From: Owenweeksia sp. TMED14
GTDB lineage: Bacteria > Bacteroidota > Bacteroidia > Flavobacteriales > Schleiferiaceae
Assembly: GCA_949529985.1 (NCBI GenBank)
Contig: CATIRS010000038.1
Location: 49,457 to 113,456 of the forward strand
DNA: 64,000 bases
Reading direction: 5' to 3'
Part shown: positions 54,152 to 61,448 of the stretch, in pieces
How the letters are laid out: each line of letters starts with the position of its first letter
How positions within the stretch are numbered: position 1 is the stretch's first letter
Position numbers and translations under genes: made by a program
Notes under the pieces: generated by a model
Told to the model about the DNA's origin: nothing
What the model saw: the letters and a program-made list of their open reading frames with translations, nothing else
Database searches by the model: none

Positions 54152-56634
54152 TATTTTTTACTCTCATTAATTGCCCGATAAACTCTTTTCCAAACAGCAA
54201 GAAGTGTTCCAAGGCCCATTAATATTGATCCAAGCCAAAGTAAATTAATATAGGGAAATATGAAGGCTTGCATCAGTACAAATGGAGGTTCGTTGTCTTT
54301 CTTTTCCCACGCTGTTATATTGAATTTCCCCTCTGCGCTGGCTACGCCGTCAAAGCGAAGCTTCATTCCTTCTTCTTCTATGATAACTTCTGAAGTATGA
54401 GCTTCATTTCCATCCAAATGGTAGGGAAGGACCACGGCTGTTTGTCTACCATCCATGGACTTGAGGATTAGGTCTAGATTGAGATCAAGGTGCTCTATTT
54501 CCCCAGATATTTCATTAATTGATGCATTTTGAACATTTAATGTATCGCAGTAAAGTAAATATTTATTAAAAAGGAAGACCTCTTCTCCTGATTCTAAAAT
54601 TGCCTCCATGGGGTCTGCCCAATCACCATTTTTTTCGTCCAGCGGTCTTAGGTCAGCATAGCTGATATAAGTGTAAATATCTTTATTCCAAAAGTGCATG
54701 GTGCTTGGCTCGCGAACATTACCCATCCTATCATTCATTTGAATAAAAGGGTGCAATGTGAAAACTGGCTTTAACTCTTGACGTTCAAAGTCATTCCATG
54801 TTGAAGGTTTTTCAGTTTCGTAAAATTCTATATCAAATACACGATTGTGTCCTTCCTTTCTCTCATTTCTCCAAGAAATGTAATAGGGATACATTGAGAC
54901 TGTATCATTTAATGGTAAAAGAATATTTTCATTAGAGGGAAAATCTTCATGGATATAGGTGGCATTTGTACTAATGGCCTCTTTTTTCCCGTTGCTAATA
55001 ACCGCACCTATTAGAACTAAAGTAAATCCGATGTGCGCAAGAGCCATTCCACCAGTTGTCCACCTACCGCGAACAATTCGCAGCCAATAATCTGCATTAC
55101 TAATAAGTCCAAATATTGAAACTGCTAGAAGTGCTGCATATAGAGGGTCATAGAGCTTAAGCCCCCAAATGCTTAGAACGCTTATGACGAGCGTAATTAT
55201 TACAGATGGTAGTAGTCTGGTTATTAATTTTTTTGGTGTCTCTTTCCATCTCAAAAAAGGACCAAAGGCAAGCAGGGCAGTAATTATTAGCGCAAATGGT
55301 ATTTGAAGGCTATTAAAATGTTTGGCTGCGTCTACTGGGGGTGCCATAGGGTTATTTAAAACAGGCAAAAGCCCATCGGGACCTATTAATTTATTAAGAA
55401 CAGGTATGCTCGTACTAAATGTTATCTGAGCTGCAGAAAGTAATAATGTTAATGAACCTATAAACATCCAGAATTCTCTTGAGCTGAACGCATCTTCAGA
55501 AGGGCTTTTAGGATACTTTTTCCAAGCCAATAAATAAATTAGCAGAGATCCAATTGAAAAGAAACCAAGAAATGCGATTAATTGGCCATTCAATCCAAGG
55601 TCGACAAAGGCGTGAACTGAAGTTTCTCCTAAGATTCCAGATCGCGTTAAAAATGTAGAGTATAGAACAAGAATAAACGAAAGTATTGTTAGAAAAAGGG
55701 CAGTCGCAGGTGCAGACTTTTTATGCTTTACTATCATCATTAAGTGCCCTGCGGCAACCAATGTTAACCAAGGAACTAAACTAGAGTTTTCTACGGGGTC
55801 CCACGCCCAGAATCCTCCAAAACTTAATGCTTCATAAGCCCATGCCCCGCCCATTAAGACACCAGTTCCTAGAATTGAAATCCCGAAAAAAGTCCATGGA
55901 AGGGCAGGAACTACCCATTCGTAATATTTTTTCTCTAATATCCCCGTAATAGCAAATAAAAAAGGAATTGTTACAGAGGCAAATCCGAGAAAGAGTGTGG
56001 GTGGATGAATTACCATCCAATAGTTTTGAAGAAGAGGATTTAAGCCTTGACCGTCTCTTAAAGATGGCAATCGTATTAGGTAGTCACGTATTTCTGTCCA
56101 TGGTAATCCAATATTCTCAGGCAATTCACGTATTAAAATAAAAGGTGATGACCCAATTTTAAAGTCTCCAATATAAATACCTAGTATCATAGATACCAAG
56201 AATACTTGCACCATGGCAAGCAACATCATTGTTCCAAATTCCCATTTTTTTGATGTTCCTATTAGCACCCATCCTAGGATTACATGCCATGTTGTCCAGA
56301 GTAAAAAGCTACCTTCTTGACCTTCCCAAAAGCATGATGCGATGTATTTCATGGGCATATCAAGAGAGCTGTGTCTCCAGACATAATCAAACTCAAACCA
56401 ATGGTTGAATAAAGCTACAAACAAGATAATTATGGTTCCGAGAACACCTAGAGAATGAGCGCCAAAGCTAAGTCGGCCGGCTGACTTTAATCCAGAAGAT
56501 TTTTCGCTATTTTTTTTTGAACCAATGAAGTATAATCCATAGAAAAATACAGTTGCAATAGCTCCAGCAAAAGCCATTGCAACTGATGCTCTTCCTAAAA
56601 AAGCGAAAAGACTATGTTCACCTATGTAGTCCAT
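54151..56634 (-). CDS. ccmF: Cytochrome c maturation heme lyase CcmF/CcsA type
   Basis: An 827-residue polytopic membrane protein that attaches heme to apocytochrome c. The WWD-type heme-handling motif reads GGFWAWDPVENSSLVPW. HWFEFDYVWRHSS, WEGQEGSFLLWTTWH and the NYWMVIHPPTLFLGF region supply the family His residues. A large soluble domain lies near the C-terminus, before the last helix. A TTG at 56664 would overlap ccmE; the ATG at 56634, 4 nt after the ccmE stop, is better. Confidence 0.93.
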   Translation of the reverse strand: MDYIGEHSLFAFLGRASVAMAFAGAIATVFFYGLYFIGSKKNSEKSSGLKSAGRLSFGAHSLGVLGTIIILFVALFNHWFEFDYVWRHSSLDMPMKYIASCFWEGQEGSFLLWTTWHVILGWVLIGTSKKWEFGTMMLLAMVQVFLVSMILGIYIGDFKIGSSPFILIRELPENIGLPWTEIRDYLIRLPSLRDGQGLNPLLQNYWMVIHPPTLFLGFASVTIPFLFAITGILEKKYYEWVVPALPWTFFGISILGTGVLMGGAWAYEALSFGGFWAWDPVENSSLVPWLTLVAAGHLMMIVKHKKSAPATALFLTILSFILVLYSTFLTRSGILGETSVHAFVDLGLNGQLIAFLGFFSIGSLLIYLLAWKKYPKSPSEDAFSSREFWMFIGSLTLLLSAAQITFSTSIPVLNKLIGPDGLLPVLNNPMAPPVDAAKHFNSLQIPFALIITALLAFGPFLRWKETPKKLITRLLPSVIITLVISVLSIWGLKLYDPLYAALLAVSIFGLISNADYWLRIVRGRWTTGGMALAHIGFTLVLIGAVISNGKKEAISTNATYIHEDFPSNENILLPLNDTVSMYPYYISWRNERKEGHNRVFDIEFYETEKPSTWNDFERQELKPVFTLHPFIQMNDRMGNVREPSTMHFWNKDIYTYISYADLRPLDEKNGDWADPMEAILESGEEVFLFNKYLLYCDTLNVQNASINEISGEIEHLDLNLDLILKSMDGRQTAVVLPYHLDGNEAHTSEVIIEEEGMKLRFDGVASAEGKFNITAWEKKDNEPPFVLMQAFIFPYINLLWLGSILMGLGTLLAVWKRVYRAINESKK

Positions 56635-56638
56635 TGAA

Positions 56639-57043
56639 TTATATATTTTGAGTGTAGATTCCAAGTGTATCTATACCTTCTTCATTGGTATATTTTGACG
56701 GGCATTTCATGAGAATTTCTGTTGCTATGAAGCCCTCTGAAACGGAATGGCCTGTTAATGTTATCTCTTCAGATCGTTCAAAATCTAAAGGCTTAGGTTG
56801 ATTATAAATAACTTCTCTAGAATGACCTTCTTTATCGATTGCGTTGAAGGTTAATAAAGATGTTGTCGGGTCAAAATGTATCGGGCTATCAAGATCGAGT
56901 TTTGCTACTACAGTTACTGCTTCTGGCTTTTGCTTATCAGCTATTTCAAATGTTGCATAAACACTAGCGTCTTCTAATGTCACTAATAAAACACCGATCA
57001 TAATTGCAATAACACCAAGAAGAATGATTTGAGTTTTTTTCAT
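56639..57043 (-). CDS. ccmE: Cytochrome c maturation heme chaperone CcmE, CxxxY type
   Basis: A 134-residue protein with one N-terminal transmembrane helix (about 5-22) and an OB-fold periplasmic domain (FDPTTSLLTFNAIDKEGHSREVIY, LTGHSVSEGFIATEILMKCP). In most bacteria heme binds covalently to the His of an HxxxY motif. Here the motif is CPSKY (Cys114 to Tyr118), which is the CxxxY form known from system I* organisms. It overlaps ccmD by ATGA. Confidence 0.9.
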   Translation of the reverse strand: MKKTQIILLGVIAIMIGVLLVTLEDASVYATFEIADKQKPEAVTVVAKLDLDSPIHFDPTTSLLTFNAIDKEGHSREVIYNQPKPLDFERSEEITLTGHSVSEGFIATEILMKCPSKYTNEEGIDTLGIYTQNI

Positions 57044-57213
57044 TCTTTATTGGCATTTTCTAGTGTAGTGATTTTTCTGTCTAAATACATTAAATAGGCT
57101 ACTATACCTAAGAAGACAATTCCTATGACAGCTATCACCACATAAATTTTACCATCAGCGCGAAAAATATCAGCCATATCAATAGATGAGCGAGTTACTT
57201 GTATAAAATTCAT
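57040..57213 (-). CDS. ccmD: CcmD-like small membrane protein (57 residues)
   Basis: A 57-residue protein that is easy to overlook. It reads MNFIQVTRSSIDMADIF, then one transmembrane helix (about residues 24-44, VVIAVIGIVFLGIVAY), then a charged tail with LDRKITTLE. That layout, and the ADIFRADGKIYVV stretch, fit the CcmD family, which stabilises the CcmABC complex with CcmE. It is coupled on both sides: ATGA overlaps with ccmC (57210-57213) and ccmE (57040-57043). Confidence 0.87.
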   Translation of the reverse strand: MNFIQVTRSSIDMADIFRADGKIYVVIAVIGIVFLGIVAYLMYLDRKITTLENANKE

Positions 57214-57875
57214 TTTTGCTTGTTTAAAATATCTAAACGATTTCGTAATTGACTAATCCACCAGCCTATAATTATCCATCCTATTACTGCTGGATAGAAT
57301 ACAATTCGCATGCCACTATCTAAGTCATAATTGGCGAAAGCAGGATTTCCTCCGTTGCCTGGGTGAAGTGATTCAGTTAATCGAGGTAGAACCCCAATAA
57401 ATACAATCATTAAAACAAATGCAAAAATATTGTAAACTGCAGCTAAACGAGCTCTTTTCTCCATGTCTTCAATGCTACTTCTGAGTACGAAATATGCTAG
57501 GTAAATTAACAAGGTAACTGCTGTTCCATTTAGCTTCGGGTCAGCTGTCCAATAAGTCCCCCAGGTAGCCTTTGCCCAGATCATGCCAGTAAATAGCCCC
57601 AGAAGAGAGAAAACTAAAGCAACTTCAGCAAAATTTTTAGCTTTAGCATCTAATTCTAGATTGATACTACTTCCATCATGTCCAGAACGCAAAAAACGAA
57701 TACTTTGTGCCAAAGAATTTCCCAGTAGAGCAATCATAGTAAACCACATTGGGACATGAAAGTACAAGTTCCTTATAGTTTCATTCAGGATGGCTAATCG
57801 AGGCACGTCTGACATCAGGCCGGCATACAGTGAGTAGGCGACTAATATAATTCCGGTTATTTTCCAAGCTCTCAT
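57210..57875 (-). CDS. ccmC: Heme exporter/handler CcmC
   Basis: A 221-residue protein with about six transmembrane helices that loads heme on CcmE. The WWD domain is present as WGTYWTADPKLNG (105-117), flanked by periplasmic His40 (LYFHVPMW) and His171 (LHPGNGGNP). The tryptophan-rich motif is slightly divergent (WTAD). The open frame extends 109 residues further upstream, but that part lies inside ccmB in another phase. The ATG at 57875 overlaps the ccmB stop (TAATG). Confidence 0.94.
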   Translation of the reverse strand: MRAWKITGIILVAYSLYAGLMSDVPRLAILNETIRNLYFHVPMWFTMIALLGNSLAQSIRFLRSGHDGSSINLELDAKAKNFAEVALVFSLLGLFTGMIWAKATWGTYWTADPKLNGTAVTLLIYLAYFVLRSSIEDMEKRARLAAVYNIFAFVLMIVFIGVLPRLTESLHPGNGGNPAFANYDLDSGMRIVFYPAVIGWIIIGWWISQLRNRLDILNKQK

Positions 57876-58546
57876 TAGGAACGCCAAAGGTAAGGGAATA
57901 GGACAGCTCCTAGAGCTAATGGAAGTCCGCAAAGGGCTATTTCTCCAATCCAATTTGGATAAAGAACATGGAGTGGTTCTCCTAACAATGCAAGTTTGCT
58001 GGAACGTAAAGAAACAAGGAGAGCAGGAAGGAGCAATGGGATACTTAAAACGGACATTAAACTTGCGCTGCCATCTATTTTCGAGGCGATGGCTGATGTG
58101 AAGGTCAGTGTGAAGGATAATGCTAAAGAGCCGAGAGATAAAGATATTATAAGTGGAGCTAGTAGTATCTCTTGACCTGGAATATTTGGAAAGCCAATCC
58201 ATAAATAAAATAAAGAAAAACTAAATATTGAAACAAGAACAGTGCTAAAGGAGGTACTCAAGCTCTTGCCTAGTAATAGTTCCATAGGGTTGACAAGTTG
58301 ATTTATATAAAGCCATTGTCCTTCGTTTGCAGAAAATGTCCGACTTGCTAATTGTAAGGATGTGAAAACCAGAATCATCCACAAAAGAGCCAGCCAGGTA
58401 TTTGCTGAGGGCTGTCGTATTAGTGTAGATGTCATAAAGGTGACAATCGCGGAAAAAAGTATCGAGACAAACCATCCAGAACTCCTTCGGAACTCTAACT
58501 CCCAATCCCAAAGAAAAATAGTTTTAATTGCTTTTAGGCGAATCAT
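57875..58546 (-). CDS. ccmB: Heme exporter membrane subunit CcmB
   Basis: A 223-residue membrane protein with about six helices, the permease partner of the ATPase CcmA. FLWDWELEFRRSSGWFVSILF opens it, FSANEGQWLYINQLVNPMELLLGKSL is the cytoplasmic coupling region, and IPLLLPALLVSL follows. No ccmA gene is visible in the window. It leads the operon ccmB-ccmC-ccmD-ccmE-ccmF-DUF2520-kdsC-maf. Confidence 0.92.
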   Translation of the reverse strand: MIRLKAIKTIFLWDWELEFRRSSGWFVSILFSAIVTFMTSTLIRQPSANTWLALLWMILVFTSLQLASRTFSANEGQWLYINQLVNPMELLLGKSLSTSFSTVLVSIFSFSLFYLWIGFPNIPGQEILLAPLIISLSLGSLALSFTLTFTSAIASKIDGSASLMSVLSIPLLLPALLVSLRSSKLALLGEPLHVLYPNWIGEIALCGLPLALGAVLFPYLWRS

Positions 58547-58550
58547 GTGA

Positions 58551-58558
58551 CAAAGATA
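58551..58558 (-). promoter_or_regulatory. -7 promoter box of the ccm operon (TATCTTTG, minus strand)
   Basis: An exact match 4 nt before the ccmB ATG, so the eight-gene operon would be transcribed leaderless. Confidence 0.6.
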
Positions 58559-58643
58559 AGGCTCAATAAAAGCAAAACTTTTTGATCTTTTTATTGTTTA
58601 ATTTTATAGAGTCTGAATAACCTGACTAATTGTGTACATTAAT

Positions 58644-59204
58644 ATGAACAAAACTATTTATTTTTTAACAGTGGGAATTATAACTACTCTTTTTGGTTGC
58701 AACCAATCTAATGCTCAAAAAATTGAAAATGCAATCAATTTTCATGATCTTTCTGCTCGAACAATCTCCGGTGATGTTTTAAATTTCTCTGACTTAAAGG
58801 GCAAGCGTGTTTTAATCGTCAATACTGCTTCAGAATGTGGTTTCACTCCTCAATATCAAGCACTTCAGAAACTCTGGGAAGATTCTAATCAAAAAGAATT
58901 TATAATCATGGGTTTTCCTTGCAATGATTTTGGACGACAAGAATCTGGAACATCAGATGAAATTGAATCATTCTGTTCAAAAAATTATGGGGTTACTTTT
59001 CAATTAATGGAAAAAGTGAAGATTAAGACAAGTCCAATCTATAATTGGCTAACGAACAAAAGCCAAAACGGAGTGAAGAATGCAAATGTTCTTTGGAACT
59101 TTCATAAGTTTTTGATTGATGAAAATGGCTTATGGAGTGGGTCTTATTTGCCAACCACATCTCCAAATTCTTCTGGCATCAAAAGTTTTGTGTTCGGGAA
59201 ATGA
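58644..59204 (+). CDS. Glutathione peroxidase-like lipoprotein
   Basis: A 186-residue thioredoxin-fold peroxidase of the GPx family, with signal MNKTIYFLTVGIITTLFGC (Cys19) so it is exported and probably lipid-anchored. The catalytic region reads NTASECGFTPQYQALQKLW, with Cys in place of selenocysteine; GFPCNDFGRQESG and WNFHKFLIDENG are the Gln/Trp/Asn motif regions. Bacterial Cys-GPx usually use thioredoxin. It is coupled to bshB1 (ATGA at 59201-59204). Confidence 0.9.
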   Translation: MNKTIYFLTVGIITTLFGCNQSNAQKIENAINFHDLSARTISGDVLNFSDLKGKRVLIVNTASECGFTPQYQALQKLWEDSNQKEFIIMGFPCNDFGRQESGTSDEIESFCSKNYGVTFQLMEKVKIKTSPIYNWLTNKSQNGVKNANVLWNFHKFLIDENGLWSGSYLPTTSPNSSGIKSFVFGK

Positions 59205-59923
59205 AACATAATATCGATATCCTAGCTATAGGGGCACATCCAGACGATGTTGAGTTAGGTTGTGGCGGTACAATTGCAAAGCATATTTCGCAAGGTCAAT
59301 CTGTTGCAATAATTGACTTAACCAGAGGAGAATTAGGCACGAGAGGGTCTATAGAAATACGTGATCTAGAATCCCGAAAAGCCGCAGACATTTTATTAGT
59401 TAAGGATCGTTTTAACCTAGGCTTAAGAGATGGGTGGATTGAAAATAATGAAGATTCTCAACTTTCTCTTATTTCTTTTCTGCGTCATCTGCGACCTAAG
59501 ATAGTCCTTTGCACAGCGCCAAATGACAGACATCCAGACCATGTGATTTCAAGTAAGTTAATTGTCGATGCTTGTTTTAAATCCGGACTAAAAAAAATTG
59601 AAACACAATGGGAAGGAAAAACTCAACATGCCTATCGCCCCGTTAACCTATACCATTACATTCAATTTTATGATCTTTCTGCGGACTTCACAGTAGATAT
59701 ATCAGACCATTTTGAAACTAAAATGAAGGCAATAAACGCTCATTCTTCCCAATTTTATGATCCATTAAGTGTAGATTCGAAAACATTGATTTCTTCAAAA
59801 GAATTTTATGACTCAATCTCTGCAAGATCCATTGAATGGGGAAGGTCTATGGGTACTGCTCATGGTGAAGGTTTTATTGCTGAAAGACGTCTCGGAGTTT
59901 CTTTGTTGACAGATTTATTGTAA
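59201..59923 (+). CDS. bshB1: Bacillithiol biosynthesis deacetylase BshB1
   Basis: A 240-residue LmbE/PIG-L-family zinc hydrolase that deacetylates GlcNAc-malate in bacillithiol synthesis. AHPDDVELGCGG (residues 11-22) supplies zinc ligands. IIDLTRGELGTRGSIEIR is strongly typical of BshB1 and not of mycothiol or other PIG-L enzymes. NDRHPDH gives the third ligand set. bshA and bshC are not in the window. The ATG at 59201 is chosen over the longer frame from 59132, which lies inside the peroxidase gene. Confidence 0.92.
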   Translation: MKHNIDILAIGAHPDDVELGCGGTIAKHISQGQSVAIIDLTRGELGTRGSIEIRDLESRKAADILLVKDRFNLGLRDGWIENNEDSQLSLISFLRHLRPKIVLCTAPNDRHPDHVISSKLIVDACFKSGLKKIETQWEGKTQHAYRPVNLYHYIQFYDLSADFTVDISDHFETKMKAINAHSSQFYDPLSVDSKTLISSKEFYDSISARSIEWGRSMGTAHGEGFIAERRLGVSLLTDLL

Positions 59924-59936
59924 TAATTTCTCAGTT

Positions 59937-60974
59937 CTAGCTGGAATACCAATTTTCCAGGATTAACATTATCTTATTTTCTCGAAAATCATCTAAAAAA
60001 ATTGGTTCACTGGGTCTTTTTGCTTCACTCATGAAATTAGCTAGTTCATTATATAAAAATGATTTTCTAAAGTTTAAAGAATCACATTTTGGGTAGACTC
60101 CTTGTGGTCCTTTGCATGGAGAGCAAATAACATACATACCGCGTTCTAATGCCTCACCAATGACCATGCTAAATGTTTCTATTTTACTATTTACAATTAA
60201 AATATCATTTTTAAACATTTCCTCATGTACTTCATGGACCTCGAACCGTCCTTTCCATTCAAGTCTGCCTAGATCACAGAACCGGTTTTTTAACTTTTGT
60301 TTGTCTGGTCCATCTCCAACAATTGTAAGTTTATCTTTTTTAAATGTGTTTGAATGTATTTCCCAAGCTTTTAGAATTCCAGATATTCCTTTAATAGTAT
60401 CCACAATATCTCCTACAAAAAGAAAATCTCTATGGTTCTTTTCTTTTCTTTTATATATTTTTTTAATGCTGCTTTCTGTCGGTTTTTGAAGAATGTTTGG
60501 GATAAACGTTGTTTTGCCATTTTTTTTTATTATTTCACTCAAGGCTGGCGAAACAGCGCTTCTTAAATCTGCTAATTTTGCAGTTACTTTAGCACCCAAA
60601 GGAGCTCCGTAAAACCAATGACTTTGGTGTTCGGTAACTGCATATTTTAAGCTTTTTCCATACTTGGATTTTAGTCGAATTAATATATAAGCAGTATCTG
60701 CGCTTCCGCCGTGGATATGTAACATATCACATCCATTTAAATCATGAATTGCCTTCTTTACTAGATTTAATTTAGTTCGCCAACCGATTGGACCTTTTAG
60801 GGTATTTGAGTGATAGTTAGAAATTTCTTCGTCCTTTAAAGGAGTAGGACCAAGAGAGACTACTCTAATATCGTGACCTAGTTTTTGAGTTGCTATAACA
60901 TGTGCTTTTATGAAGCTCCCGTGCTGCGGGTCTGAATTAGTGGGCCACATTCTGACCACGTGAACAATACGCAT
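59937..60974 (-). CDS. Glycosyltransferase family 4
   Basis: A 345-residue GT-B fold enzyme. RIVHVVRMWPTNSDPQHGSFIKAHV opens the N-lobe, DMLHIHGGSAD carries the acceptor-side His, FVGDIVDTIKGISGILKA and IVGDGPDKQKLK form the donor lobe, and SKIETFSMVIGEALERGMYVI holds the EX7E-like Glu pair. It likely works on a surface polysaccharide or lipid; the target is unknown. The ATG at 60974 is chosen over the longer frame from 61058 because it gives the normal MRIVHVVR start. It is convergent with bshB1, 13 nt apart. Confidence 0.85.
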   Translation of the reverse strand: MRIVHVVRMWPTNSDPQHGSFIKAHVIATQKLGHDIRVVSLGPTPLKDEEISNYHSNTLKGPIGWRTKLNLVKKAIHDLNGCDMLHIHGGSADTAYILIRLKSKYGKSLKYAVTEHQSHWFYGAPLGAKVTAKLADLRSAVSPALSEIIKKNGKTTFIPNILQKPTESSIKKIYKRKEKNHRDFLFVGDIVDTIKGISGILKAWEIHSNTFKKDKLTIVGDGPDKQKLKNRFCDLGRLEWKGRFEVHEVHEEMFKNDILIVNSKIETFSMVIGEALERGMYVICSPCKGPQGVYPKCDSLNFRKSFLYNELANFMSEAKRPSEPIFLDDFRENKIMLILENWYSS

Positions 60975-61074
60975 CAAATAATTTAGATTGGGAGTGATCA
61001 GATTTATTTTGAATAAAATTAAGATTATTTTTCTTCTCATGGCAATTTCATATTGCATGCCTTGCGCTACGCAT

Positions 61075-61082
61075 TATATTTG
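61075..61082 (+). promoter_or_regulatory. -7 promoter box of tRNA-His (TATATTTG) with TTG at 61053-61055
   Basis: An exact TAnnTTTG match, with a TTG at the -33 position 19 nt upstream (61053-61055), the best-formed promoter in the window. The mature tRNA begins 12 nt after the box. Confidence 0.75.
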
Positions 61083-61094
61083 CCATCCAAAATG

Positions 61095-61168
61095 GTGGTT
61101 GTAGCTCAGTTGGTTAGAGCATCGGTTTGTGGTACCGAGGGTCGCGGGTTCGAATCCCGTCTTCCACC
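61095..61168 (+). tRNA. tRNA-His (anticodon GTG)
   Basis: The sequence folds into a cloverleaf: D arm GCTC...GAGC, anticodon stem TCGGT/ACCGA with loop TTGTGGT (anticodon GTG, reads CAC/CAT), and T arm GCGGG/CCCGT with TTCGAAT. A G at 61094 supplies the extra G-1 typical of tRNA-His. The acceptor stem has U-U mismatches at positions 5-68 and 6-67. CCA is not encoded. A terminator follows at 61178. Confidence 0.92.
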
Positions 61169-61177
61169 CTTAAGTTT

Positions 61178-61205
61178 AAAACCGATTCATTTGAATCGGT
61201 TTTTT
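61178..61205 (+). terminator. Intrinsic terminator after tRNA-His
   Basis: A 10-12 bp stem (ACCGATTC/GAATCGGT core) with a short ATTT loop and a T-run, 9 nt after the tRNA. Confidence 0.85.
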
Positions 61206-61448
61206 CTTGCTCATTAAATTATGGGTATTAAAACAGCCGCTTATACTAACCGTTATCAACTATAAGAAGGTCAAAAGTTATTATATAAAATAAATTTAGT
61301 AGAGTGAAGCGGACTTGAAAATCTATTTTACGGATTATAAAAGTCATGTTGGGCCTCAGTGATTTATTATGTAACCCATCCCCGATTTAAAATATTTTCA
61401 CATTGAAAAAATAACACAAGGAGGGAGGAGTATGAATAAATTTATTTA
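61206..61448. other. Intergenic region between the tRNA-His terminator and the abcF stop
   Basis: A 243-nt AT-rich spacer with no supportable gene. It contains AAGGAGGGAGGAG just before an ATG at 61432. That frame is 62 codons and antisense to abcF, so it is not taken as a gene. Confidence 0.5.

Noticed and set aside
57878-58202. N-terminal extension of the ccmC frame (109 residues)
   Set aside because: It lies inside ccmB in another phase and has no CcmC-like sequence; the ATG at 57875 overlaps the ccmB stop as TAATG.
59132-59200. Upstream extension of the bshB1 frame
   Set aside because: It lies inside the peroxidase gene, and the ATG at 59201 gives the family N-terminus with an ATGA overlap.
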